5,418 nucleotides of DNA from an uncultured Paracoccaceae bacterium (GTDB lineage: Bacteria > Pseudomonadota > Alphaproteobacteria > Rhodobacterales > Rhodobacteraceae). This document shows, one piece after another, positions 1 through 5,261 of this stretch. The stretch's first letter is position 1; every line of letters begins with the position of its first letter. The position numbers were made by a program, and so were the translations under genes. Below the pieces are notes generated by a model that was not told the DNA's origin, ran no database searches, and was given only the letters and a program-made list of their open reading frames with translations. The DNA is taken from positions 1-5,418 of the forward strand of contig CAKZNY010000047.1 in the NCBI GenBank assembly GCA_937132145.1, read 5' to 3'.

Positions 1-48
1 CTTCTCGGCCAGCCAATCCAACATGGGGCCCGAGCCATATGCCGTATC

Positions 49-88
49 CACTGCCCGACAGGTGAATGCGAAGCAATCACCGAAAGGG
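49..88 (-). repeat. 40-nt palindromic insert, copy 2 (in IS1182-type transposase)
   Basis: The insert lies between the ERLIA codons (ending at 89) and the DTAYGS codons (starting at 48) of the transposase. Read on the coding strand it starts CCCTTTCG, forms a hairpin GGTGATTGC-TTC-GCATTCACC (61-81, nine pairs with one T-T mismatch), and ends CTGTCGGGCAGTG. It shares flanks and hairpin layout with the inserts at 275-314 and 5324-5363. Removing exactly 40 nt joins IA to DTAYGS in frame; if the native protein has a Val there, the insert is 37 nt. Confidence 0.75.
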
Positions 89-274
89 GGCGATTAGGCG
101 TTCGGGCATAAGGCCGTGCACCTTTTGCACTCGGTCAATCATGGTTTTGACGGCCCCGACCTCGGCTTGCCGAATGGACCGTGTGGCTTCAACATCCATG
201 ATCACGGCATTGTCGGTATCGATCAGATAGTTCGTCGAATACGCAAAGTACGCAGGGCCACCGCGTGCGCCGGT

Positions 275-314
275 CTGTTACCGGCAGGTGATTGCATGCA
301 ATCACTGAGAGGCA
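275..314 (-). repeat. 40-nt palindromic insert, copy 1 (in IS1182-type transposase)
   Basis: The insert follows the SDPASQ codons (ending at 315) and precedes TGARGGPAY (from 274). On the coding strand it reads TGCCTCTCA, then the perfect 18-bp palindrome GTGATTGCATGCAATCAC (288-305), then CTGCCGGTAACAG. Removing 276-312 (37 nt) exactly restores a TGG codon, giving the SDPASQWTGARGG expected from the family. As it stands it shifts the frame. It is related to the copies at 49-88 and 5324-5363. Confidence 0.78.
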
Positions 315-1090
315 TTGGGATGCCGGATCTGAGTGCGAGATAAACTTGGGGATAACGGGACTGGCTGCGCCAAAAGCAGCGTCATCAAGTGTTTCCAGAT
401 ATTCCCGAACCGCGCGTGGTGCATCATCTGGATCAATCTCCTCGGGGTTCCAGTCCGCCTTCGGTGTGGAGTTTTGACGGTTTGCGTCAGCGGCAATGAT
501 GCTCGCGTCAGCCGCATAACGCTGGCCACTTGCCAGCCCTGCTTCGATGCATTGAGCGACGACCGTTTCAAACACATGCCTGAGCATATCGCTATCACGA
601 AACCTGCCATGTCTGTTTTTTGAGAAGGTCGAATGATCAGGGATTGGATCGGTCAAATCAAGCTTGCAAAACCAGCGGTACGCCAGATTGAGATGAACCT
701 CGTCACACAGCCGCCGTTCGGACCGGATGCCCATGATATATCCGACCAACAACATGCGCATCATCAGTTCCGGATCAACCGAAGGGCGGCCGGTTGAACT
801 GTAAAACTTGGTCAGATGCTTGCGAACACCTGATAAGTCGATTACGCCGTCAATTGCTCGCAAGACGTGATCAAGCGGAACATGGTCCTCAATAGAAAAT
901 TCATAAAACAACGCGCCTTGTGCTTCTTGTTTTGGACCCATCATCGTCAGTATTCCCCTATATCAATAAGGAGATTGAATCAGCCAAACGCACCTAAATC
1001 AAGTGGAGTTTTTCAACAGAATAGTCCCAAATCAAACTCATATGTCCGATAACGTAAACTCTCAAAAGTTCATGACAGGAGAAGCAGGGT

Positions 1091-1459
1091 TCACCGCAAC
1101 CCATCCTCTTGCGCCGCCGCCTCCATATCTTCCCGCACCGTCTCGATCTCTGCCTTCAGGGCCTCATACTCCCGAATTTTGCGGGCCAGAAACCGCCCGG
1201 TCAGGGCTGTTTTTTCGGCAATTCCCTTGGGCGTCAGAAGATACACATATTTCCGCTTGTCTTTCGCTTCCTGAAAATTGCGCATCTTGATGAAGCCTTT
1301 GTCAACCAGTGCGTTCAAGCAGTAATTTACGCCACCGAGGCTGATGTCGAGGGTTTTTGCGATGCCGCGCTGGCTGCTGGCGGGGTTTTCCTGTAGTAGG
1401 CGCAGGATCCGAAATTGTACGTCCTCCGCTCTGATCTGGTTTTTGTTAGGCATAGGCAC
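1091..1459 (-). CDS. MarR-type regulator, EPS-associated group
   Basis: This 122-residue protein is a winged-helix DNA-binding regulator. The winged helix spans about residues 13-80: VQFRILRLLQENPASSQRGIAKTL, the recognition region SLGGVNYCLNALVDKGFIKM, and a wing ending KRKYVYLLTPKGIAEK. A charged helical tail (EYEALKAEIETVREDMEA) follows and suits dimerisation. The LGGVNYCL...YLLTPKGI pattern matches what I recall of the MarR-like EPS-associated regulators found beside exopolysaccharide genes; that assignment is from memory. The start is either GTG at 1459 or ATG at 1453, and neither has a convincing ribosome binding site. Possible weak promoter boxes lie upstream on the minus strand (TTGATT, 16-nt spacer, TATCAA, about 1530-1560). 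Its only EPS-like neighbour is the decayed NusG/RfaH remnant on the opposite strand, so it may be an orphan. Confidence 0.8.
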   Translation of the reverse strand: MPMPNKNQIRAEDVQFRILRLLQENPASSQRGIAKTLDISLGGVNYCLNALVDKGFIKMRNFQEAKDKRKYVYLLTPKGIAEKTALTGRFLARKIREYEALKAEIETVREDMEAAAQEDGLR

Positions 1460-1755
1460 CCGATGCTGTGTGGAGTTTACGGGAAGTCACGGCTACCGCA
1501 TGGAAGCTCACCTTGATGAGCCTCTGGGGCAAGTTTGATAGCGATGTGTCAGAACCAATCAACATAATAGTCCAAGATTGAACAGTTAGCTAATTCCCGC
1601 TTCGGGAGCAACCCCCCCCAAACCACTTTCAGGTTAATATCTTGCGCGGCCGCAGGTCACGGGCAGCACCGCGCCGGTTTTTCCGGGTTCATTCTGCCGC
1701 CTGGGCAGGGAGAGGGGGGCTTGATCGGCGGGGAAGCTTTCAGGTTGCGCCCCGG
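1460..1755. other. Stretch with no recognisable gene
   Basis: I see no supported gene in these roughly 300 bases between the MarR gene and the NusG-like remnant. They contain small inverted repeats (GCTCA/TGAGC near 1507-1521; TCCCG-CTT-CGGGA at 1595-1607; CTGCC/GGCAG near 1694-1708), a C run at about 1611-1619, and a GC-rich part after 1640. The 5' part should hold the MarR promoter. The lost N-terminal half of the NusG-like gene may once have lain here, but I cannot trace it. Confidence 0.5.
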
Positions 1756-2000
1756 GGTCGCTTGATCTCGCTGGTCTGATCGATTAGCACCCTCCGCAAT
1801 CGGTAACCTGCTGTGCCACCTTGGCGAAAGCTGCTACCGCCGCCAATCCTGAAGGCCGACGATGCGGTGAAAATCTCCGGCGGGCCCTTCGCCGAGTTCA
1901 TTACCACCGTCGAGAAAATCAGCCCGGACCAGCGGGTCTGGGTGCTGCTGGATATGATGGGCCGGACGGCCCGCGTGGCGGCACATTGCAGGTGGTGTGA
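1756..2000 (+). pseudogene. Decayed NusG/RfaH-like transcription antiterminator (C-terminal part)
   Basis: Spliced across frames, this region reads as the C-terminal half of a specialised NusG/RfaH-type protein. RLISL (from 1759) is followed after a frame change near 1774 by SDRLAPSAIGNLL. A second frame change near 1832 leads to LLPPPILKADDAVKI and GGPFAEFITTVEKI, then RVWVLLDMMGRTARVA, which is the KOW-like domain. A third frame change near 1980 leads to TLQVV and a TGA at 1998-2000. The phrase GPFAEFITTVE...RVWVLLDMMG is typical of the NusG C-terminal domain. Such proteins bind RNA polymerase and promote read-through of long operons, often polysaccharide loci, which fits the nearby EPS-type MarR gene. 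With three frame breaks and no N-terminal domain it cannot make a normal protein. The open frame continuing to 2160 after the third break is not family-like. Confidence 0.72.
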
Positions 2001-2012
2001 GGGGGGGCAGTC

Positions 2013-2123
2013 ATGTCGGGCCGCGTGCTCCAGCGACGTGCGCTTCTGGAGCTGTTCCGCGGCATATCCGACGAGCAGCAGGACGCTTTTTCCAAGCAAC
2101 CGTTGCGCTGGCGCAACCGGTGA
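2013..2123 (+). CDS. Small ORF, 36 aa, unrecognised; possibly a relic
   Basis: An ATG behind a G-rich run (2001-2008) opens a 36-residue frame starting MSGRVLQRRALLELFRGISD and ending QPLRWRNR. It begins 12 bases after the stop of the NusG-like remnant and reads in the same direction, so it may be the first codons of the next gene of the old operon. The composition is plausible for a protein (amphipathic LLELFRGI), but I recognise no family. A hairpin GTTGCGC-TG-GCGCAAC (2102-2117) sits in its last codons. It could equally be chance. Confidence 0.25.
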   Translation: MSGRVLQRRALLELFRGISDEQQDAFSKQPLRWRNR

Positions 2124-2193
2124 GTCGGGAGGAAGGCAACCAGAAGAAACGGCGGTATAATAGCGTAACAGAATGAATGAAGTAGGACAGGCG

Positions 2194-3435
2194 CTATTCT
2201 TGAATTTTGTTTGCCACAAGATCGATGTTGACGCGCATCACACCGTGCTCTTTTGCAAGCCCCGCCCACGCTGCCAATGCCGTTTTCGTCTTTTCAATCG
2301 CGTCCTCAATGGTCGAGGTGGGCAGTTTTGCGTCCTGTCCGAGCTTTACCAGATGTTCTATCTGTGGATTTCGGCCTTCACCCATCACCATGGTGCTTTG
2401 CTCGCCCCCCGGACCGGAGGAAAACGTCAGATCATAGGCGGGTGACAGGCGCCATTTACCGGATTCATCCATTATGAAGGTGAAATTCTTGGAATGGTCA
2501 TCGCGGTTATATGCCAGCACATTGAAAACGGCCAAGCGGTACATTTTTTCGGCCTCGCGAATGTCTTTCGTAAGTATCATAGTCAGCGCGATCAGATCTT
2601 CGTAGTCAAGCGAGGGTGTCCTAAAATCGGAATGAAGCAGGCCGCAAACACTATGCGTGTGCAGGCGAGTGCTGCCATTGCGATCAAAACGTCTGGTTGC
2701 GAAGTATCCGGGGGAGCCAACCCCCGGGAAAAGATGCACCGGTTCCATCTCCAGACCGGCCTCCACGGCCATCAGCGCATAGACATACTCAATCGCTCCG
2801 GCATCCTGCCCATCGGTAACATTCGGGAATTTCACCAGCCACGGCTCGAAGGCCTCGGGCATGGGGTGTGTCCCGTGAATGATGTTTTGCATCATTGCAT
2901 CAACGCCGATCATCGCCTTGGGGCGCGCACCGGCAGAGGATCCGTTCAGTCGCAGCAATTCCTGCAATACGTCTGAAGCCCCCCCATCCAATACCTGCTT
3001 GGCGTCTGCGGCCAGCCTGTTCAGATCCAATGCCCCGGGGGCATCTTCTGGGCCGAAATCAGGCTTATAAACCAGCGCGCCCATCCCTGAATGTCCGACA
3101 TAGGCCAGCCTGTCCAGCGGGCTGAGTTGCGCGGGCATTAGCCCATCAACGCGGGCTTTGCGATCAAGGAGCAGTCGCCCCCAGCCATCTGGAAGACTAT
3201 CGTTGAAGACACCGGGAAGCCCGTTGAGCAGGTGGGGGTCGAATGTTTGCACCCCGGGCTGCAGGGGGCATCTCAAAGGAGATATTTCAAGCCCGGACCG
3301 GATGAAATCCTCATCATATTCAAAGTAAATCTTGCCATCACGCAGGGCGAGCCGCCCCACAGGAACTGGATCAGCCTGTCCAAAATCGAGGCCGACATTG
3401 ATTTGGTTGATCGGGTCGGGCGGCCCAAAACTCAT
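2194..3435 (-). CDS. hipA: HipA-family serine/threonine kinase toxin
   Basis: This 413-residue protein is complete by length (E. coli HipA has 440). HipA kinases are cytoplasmic toxins that phosphorylate a translation factor (glutamyl-tRNA synthetase in E. coli) and are held inactive by HipB. Visible motifs: the N-terminal subdomain with FNDSLPDGWGRLLLDR (77-92) and LDRLAYVGHSGMGAL (107-121); a phosphate-binding loop LNGSSAGARPKA (163-174) whose Ser166/Ser167 lie where E. coli HipA autophosphorylates; a probable ATP-contacting Lys in LVKFP (K202); the catalytic loop NRDDHSKNF (310-318); and the metal-binding YDL (D335) in LSPAYDLTFS. All key positions appear present, so the enzyme should be active. 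The ATG overlaps the antitoxin stop as ATGA (3432-3435), implying translational coupling. The substrate cannot be deduced from the sequence. Confidence 0.93.
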   Translation of the reverse strand: MSFGPPDPINQINVGLDFGQADPVPVGRLALRDGKIYFEYDEDFIRSGLEISPLRCPLQPGVQTFDPHLLNGLPGVFNDSLPDGWGRLLLDRKARVDGLMPAQLSPLDRLAYVGHSGMGALVYKPDFGPEDAPGALDLNRLAADAKQVLDGGASDVLQELLRLNGSSAGARPKAMIGVDAMMQNIIHGTHPMPEAFEPWLVKFPNVTDGQDAGAIEYVYALMAVEAGLEMEPVHLFPGVGSPGYFATRRFDRNGSTRLHTHSVCGLLHSDFRTPSLDYEDLIALTMILTKDIREAEKMYRLAVFNVLAYNRDDHSKNFTFIMDESGKWRLSPAYDLTFSSGPGGEQSTMVMGEGRNPQIEHLVKLGQDAKLPTSTIEDAIEKTKTALAAWAGLAKEHGVMRVNIDLVANKIQE

Positions 3436-3740
3436 GTCCGCCAGCCTCTCTTGGGTGTGGGTTTCTTGTCGAAATTCAACACGTCGCCGATGGACGAGAA
3501 AACCTGTTCCGAGGGTTCAATGGCGTTTACAATGGCTTCCAGACGATCCAGAATTATAAGGAGCTTTAGGAACGATTCCAGCGATATTTGTCCCTTCTGT
3601 TCGAATTTGCGCAGTGACGGCAGGCTAACCCCGGCACGCGTTGCCAGACCGGCCTGGGTCAAGCCCATCGCAAGCCGCCTGGCCTTGGTCGATGTCTGGA
3701 GCTTTTTTTGGGCTTTGGACACTGTCAGAAGTGATTTCAT
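3432..3740 (-). CDS. hipB: HipB-like Xre-family antitoxin
   Basis: This 102-residue protein carries an Xre/HTH_3 domain at about residues 16-66: ARRLAMGLTQAGLATRAGVS with the recognition helix SLPSLRKFEQKG, then SLESFLKLLIIL. A short tail ends KKPTPKRGWRT. HipB proteins bind HipA and the operon's own operators, neutralising the kinase and repressing transcription. The frame is open upstream to 3827, but the ATG at 3740 (MKSLLTVSKAQKK) is chosen because upstream codons are not HTH-like and a promoter lies 37-65 bases upstream. No good Shine-Dalgarno sequence precedes it (AAGTATTCCC), so initiation may be weak. Its TGA overlaps the hipA ATG by four bases. Confidence 0.9.
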   Translation of the reverse strand: MKSLLTVSKAQKKLQTSTKARRLAMGLTQAGLATRAGVSLPSLRKFEQKGQISLESFLKLLIILDRLEAIVNAIEPSEQVFSSIGDVLNFDKKPTPKRGWRT

Positions 3741-3772
3741 GGGAATACTTATGCACCTATTGGATTGCGAAG

Positions 3773-3788
3773 TGATACAATAGTATGA
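3773..3788. promoter_or_regulatory. Possible HipB operator over the -10 box
   Basis: The inverted repeat ATAC-AATA-GTAT (3775-3786), with one further pair in its flanks, covers the predicted -10 box of the hipBA promoter. This is where an autorepressing HipB dimer would be expected to bind. The pattern is short and AT-rich, so chance occurrence is possible. Confidence 0.35.
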
Positions 3789-3805
3789 ATTACGCCCAAA
3801 TGCAA
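3777..3805 (-). promoter_or_regulatory. Probable hipBA promoter
   Basis: On the minus strand, TTGCAT (3800-3805) and TATTGT (3777-3782) are 17 nt apart, matching a sigma-70-like layout with 3/6 and 4/6 consensus bases. Transcription would start near 3770 and leave a leader of about 30 nt before hipB. The promoter is predicted by eye. Confidence 0.45.
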
Positions 3806-3893
3806 GGTTAAGGGCACTAAGGGGCAACCCATTTGTTCCGCTTAATCGGTTGCTTGCGTGATGTGCCCCGTGCGGAGGAAATCACCCACAAAT

Positions 3894-3910
3894 TCCGCAT
3901 AATATGCGGA
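3894..3910. promoter_or_regulatory. 17-bp perfect palindrome, possible operator
   Basis: TCCGCATA-A-TATGCGGA has 8-bp arms around a single central base. It lies between the end of the frameshifted HTH gene (3971) and the hipBA promoter (about 3805). It has no T run and is too compact for a terminator, so a regulator-binding site is the better guess. Confidence 0.4.
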
Positions 3911-3970
3911 GAATAAGTTTCTCAATGCTTATGCGTTTGAGGGATTTTGGCCCATGCCGACTTTGGGCGA

Positions 3971-4218
3971 TTAACCGGTTACGCCGATCTTCATCAATAT
4001 CAGGGTGTCAGCCGTTTCCTGTGATCGTGACATATTAGGGGTCGCCTGACGAATTTGCTTGGCCTCGAATGCTCAATATCCTTGAGCCGGTAAACAACCC
4101 GCCCACCAAGTTTGATGAAAAGAGGGCCTTCACCGGCCCAGCGCCAGCGCTCTAATGTGCGGGGTGAAATGGCCCAGCGGGCTGCGAGTGCGTTTTGGTT
4201 CAAGTGTCGGATTTCCAT
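3971..4218 (-). pseudogene. AlpA/MerR-like helix-turn-helix protein, 1-nt frameshift
   Basis: The product starts MEIRHLNQNALAARWAISPR, then TLERWRWAGEGPLFIKLGG and RVVYRLKDIE. This is the usual small excisionase-like helix-turn-helix protein of alphaproteobacterial mobile regions: the first half is the HTH, and the LGGRVVYRLKDIE wing is characteristic. ATG 4218 is preferred over ATG 4224 because AAGGAG (4225-4230) lies six bases before it. After DIE the open frame becomes unlike the family and stops at 4000. Restoring one base near 4071 gives DIEAFEAKQIRQAT, the expected continuation, and runs to a TAA at 3971-3973 (ending LILMKIGVTG). A single-base deletion therefore truncates or alters the C-terminus; the DNA-binding part is intact and could still be made. 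It may act as a regulator of a nearby element; no integrase is visible. Confidence 0.75.
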
Positions 4219-4224
4219 TGTCAT

Positions 4225-4230
4225 CTCCTT
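4225..4230 (-). promoter_or_regulatory. Ribosome binding site deciding the start of the HTH gene
   Basis: AAGGAG on the minus strand lies six bases before ATG 4218 but directly against ATG 4224. The spacing favours MEIRHL as the true N-terminus. Confidence 0.6.
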
Positions 4231-4300
4231 ATGGTCAATTTCCGGGTTTGCCGATGGTTCGAAGGGAGGCCCATAATCCCGAGCAACTCACCTGGCCTTT

Positions 4301-4313
4301 TGTCATGGTGACA
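4301..4313. promoter_or_regulatory. Inverted repeat TGTCA-TGG-TGACA, possible operator
   Basis: A perfect 5-bp inverted repeat with a 3-bp centre lies in the gap between the divergent HTH gene and the second hipB. Promoters for both directions should be in this gap. No regulator can be assigned. Confidence 0.25.
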
Positions 4314-4400
4314 TTTGCGTAGCTTTCGGGGTGTATCAAGCTGGAAAGAAAAGTAAGGCAGTTCTTACAATATGTTAGGGGTGAATTAATTTGTTGCCCG

Positions 4401-4436
4401 GGAATGTTTTACCTTGCAAAGTTGTAATTTCATTCC
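4401..4436. promoter_or_regulatory. Widely spaced inverted repeat GGAATG-N24-CATTCC upstream of second hipBA
   Basis: The two hexamers are exact reverse complements with centres 30 bp apart, close to three helical turns, and lie about 90-120 bp before the second hipB start. Paired half-sites of this kind suit a repressor that bridges operators. A compact hairpin CGGGTG-AG-CACCCG (4457-4470) lies just downstream. Both are short and could be chance. Confidence 0.25.
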
Positions 4437-4523
4437 AGGATTGCGAGGAAGAGAGACGGGTGAGCACCCGCTTTCGGCCTTTGGCTGATCGAGGTGGGTT
4501 TAATGTTATTTGAAGGTTACGTC

Positions 4524-4871
4524 ATGCCAACACCACACCGCCCTCCACCTGCATCCCGGCGCGCTTTGCGTAAACTGGGAGAGGATATCCGCGCCGCCCG
4601 ACTGCGCCGCAAGCTGCCGATGGATATCGTTGCGCAGCGCGCGGCGACGAGCCGCCCCACCATTGCCCGGATTGAAAAGGGGGATCCAGGGGTGAGTGTC
4701 GGGATCCTCGCATCGGTCCTGCAGGCCCTCAATCTTCTTGAGAATCTGGCCGAGGTTGCCGCCCCGTCAAAAGATACAACGGCGCAGAATATCCTGTTCG
4801 AGGAACTGCCAAAGCGCGCCTCGGGCCCTCGAAACAGAAGCCGGAATTTGAAGGTATCGGACGATGGCTGA
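4524..4871 (+). CDS. hipB: Second HipB-like Xre-family antitoxin
   Basis: This 115-residue protein has an Xre HTH at about residues 17-75: LGEDIRAARLRRKLPMDIVA, then QRAATSRPTIARIEKGDPGV and SVGILASVLQALNLLENLAE. The tail is polar and basic (RASGPRNRSRNLK). It would bind its partner HipA and repress the pair's promoter. ATG 4524 is preferred over in-frame upstream starts because GAAGG lies about eight bases before it. Its stop overlaps the start of the truncated hipA by eight bases (4864-4871). The gene itself shows no damage, so an orphan antitoxin may still be produced, now without a full partner. It differs from the HipB at 3432-3740, so this is not a recent duplication. Confidence 0.88.
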   Translation: MPTPHRPPPASRRALRKLGEDIRAARLRRKLPMDIVAQRAATSRPTIARIEKGDPGVSVGILASVLQALNLLENLAEVAAPSKDTTAQNILFEELPKRASGPRNRSRNLKVSDDG

Positions 4872-5016
4872 TGTCGAGGTACTTCTGGACTGGCAAGGTC
4901 AATGCCGACCCGTGGGCCTGATGCGCCGCCATCCGGCGCGCGGCCGTGAAAGCGTAACTTTTGAATACGATCCAGCTTGGTTTACGTCGGCCGAAAGCTT
5001 TTCAATCGACCCGGGG
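4864..5016 (+). pseudogene. hipA: HipA-family kinase, truncated after about 51 residues
   Basis: The sequence MADVEVLLDWQGQCRPVGLM, followed by FEYDPAWFTSAESFSIDPG, is a typical HipA N-terminus (short beta-rich subdomain). It overlaps the antitoxin stop as in functional hipBA operons. After SIDPG the reading (AAHGPEIFRPPVEQ) no longer resembles HipA and enters the inverted repeat at 5040, ending at a TAA at 5098-5100. The P-loop, catalytic loop and YDL metal site are all missing, so no kinase can be made. The break is near 5016. The remainder of the gene is not in the window. Confidence 0.82.
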
Positions 5017-5261
5017 GCTGCCCACGGCCCCGAAATTTTTCGTCCACCTGTCGAGCAGGCCATGCCGAACATCTCCTGCTCGACAGGTGGACGAGAGTAA
5101 TACAAAGGCGTGCGACGTGTTTCTAAATCCCTCGACGGGCGTCGAAAACATCCGCTGCTATACATGGAAAAGAGACTGAAACTACGGGCACTTATCGCGA
5201 ATTTTTCCAATGTTCGACCCTGCACACGAGACGGAACTATTTCTATGTCGTGTCCTCCATT
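5017..5261. other. Unassigned DNA between hipA break and IS3 fragment
   Basis: About 245 bp that belongs neither to hipA nor to the IS3 transposase as far as I can read in any frame. It contains the large inverted repeat at 5040-5094, a small repeat TCGACG-GG-CGTCGA (about 5133-5146), and ACACGA/TCGTGT arms (about 5224-5253). It might be a small non-autonomous element or the remnant of another insertion. I found no matching terminal repeats at its two ends. Confidence 0.4.
5040..5094. repeat. 20-bp perfect inverted repeat with 15-nt loop
   Basis: The arms at 5040-5059 and 5075-5094 are exact reverse complements (core CGTCCACCTGTCGAGCAGG), with loop 5060-5074. A T run precedes the stem on the plus strand rather than following it, so it is not a standard terminator. 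The arm contains CACCTGTCGAGCAG, which matches 13 of 14 bases of the 3' flank of the palindromic insert at 49-88. Confidence 0.85.

Larger units (their letters stand above)
1..944 (-). pseudogene. IS1182-type (DUF772) transposase, interrupted by two palindromic inserts, 3' part outside window
   Basis: This is a DDE transposase that would move its own insertion sequence. The start at 944 (MMGPKQEAQG) follows AGGGG about ten bases upstream and matches my memory of how this group begins. Residues 1-210 are continuous: an N-terminal DUF772-like region with RSERRLCDEVHLNLAYRWF (75-92), PDHSTFSKNR (102-111), the probable first catalytic Asp in YAADASII (D146), and HSDPASQ (204-210). Family-like sequence then stops at 314, resumes in another frame at 274 with TGARGGPAYFAY and YLIDTDNAVIMDVEAT, stops again after ERLIA at 89, and resumes at 48 with DTAYGSGPMLDWLAEK to the window edge. 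The gaps are two hairpin inserts of about 40 nt. No other damage is visible. Each insert shifts the frame (net +37 or +40), so ordinary translation would end early; the out-of-frame tail down to 189 is junk. The family call is from remembered conserved motifs. Confidence 0.88.
1..1028 (-). mobile_element. IS1182-type insertion sequence, partial (left part outside window)
   Basis: The element consists of the interrupted transposase plus its upstream non-coding end. A likely terminal inverted repeat is the GGAGTTTTTCAACAGAATAG stretch and following TCCC at 1005-1028, which resembles the GAGTTTTTCAACA-type ends of this group. The opposite end is outside the window, so neither the pairing of the ends nor a target duplication can be checked. 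The outer boundary may be off by a few bases. Confidence 0.6.

Noticed and set aside
189..277. C-terminal tail of the 251-residue open frame of the IS1182-type transposase
   Set aside because: After SDPASQ the residues come from the insert and then from the wrong frame; the family sequence continues in another frame from position 274.
1087..1102. Inverted repeat GGGTT/AACCC at the end of the MarR gene as a terminator
   Set aside because: The stem is only 5 bp, overlaps the stop codon, and has no T run after it on the minus strand.
1990..2160. Plus-strand open frame continuing beyond the NusG-like KOW region
   Set aside because: It is rich in Cys, Ser and Arg and unlike NusG; the expected C-terminus (TLQVV then stop) is in another frame and ends at 2000.
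1740..2219. Minus-strand open frame of 159 codons opposite the NusG-like remnant
   Set aside because: It is low-complexity and has no family resemblance; the opposite strand carries clear NusG C-terminal motifs.
2494..2976. Plus-strand 160-codon open frame opposite hipA
   Set aside because: It is the antisense shadow of a HipA gene with all kinase motifs on the minus strand.
3741..3827. Upstream extension of hipB to 3827
   Set aside because: The added residues are not Xre-like and would cover the predicted promoter and operator; ATG 3740 fits better.
3842..3980. Near-direct repeat TTAATCGGTT / TTAACCGGTT at 3842 and 3971 as element ends or att sites
   Set aside because: It is only ten bases with one mismatch, with no integrase or transposase between; the similarity is too weak to call.
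5040..5094. Large hairpin as a rho-independent terminator for the truncated hipA
   Set aside because: The T run is upstream of the stem on the plus strand and would be an A run after the stem on the minus strand.
4899..5261. Leftward continuation of the minus-strand open frame past the IS3 fragment
   Set aside because: No IS3 motif (such as the expected DWxTRKVL) appears after VAIM in any frame; the frame is open by chance through the hipA remnant.
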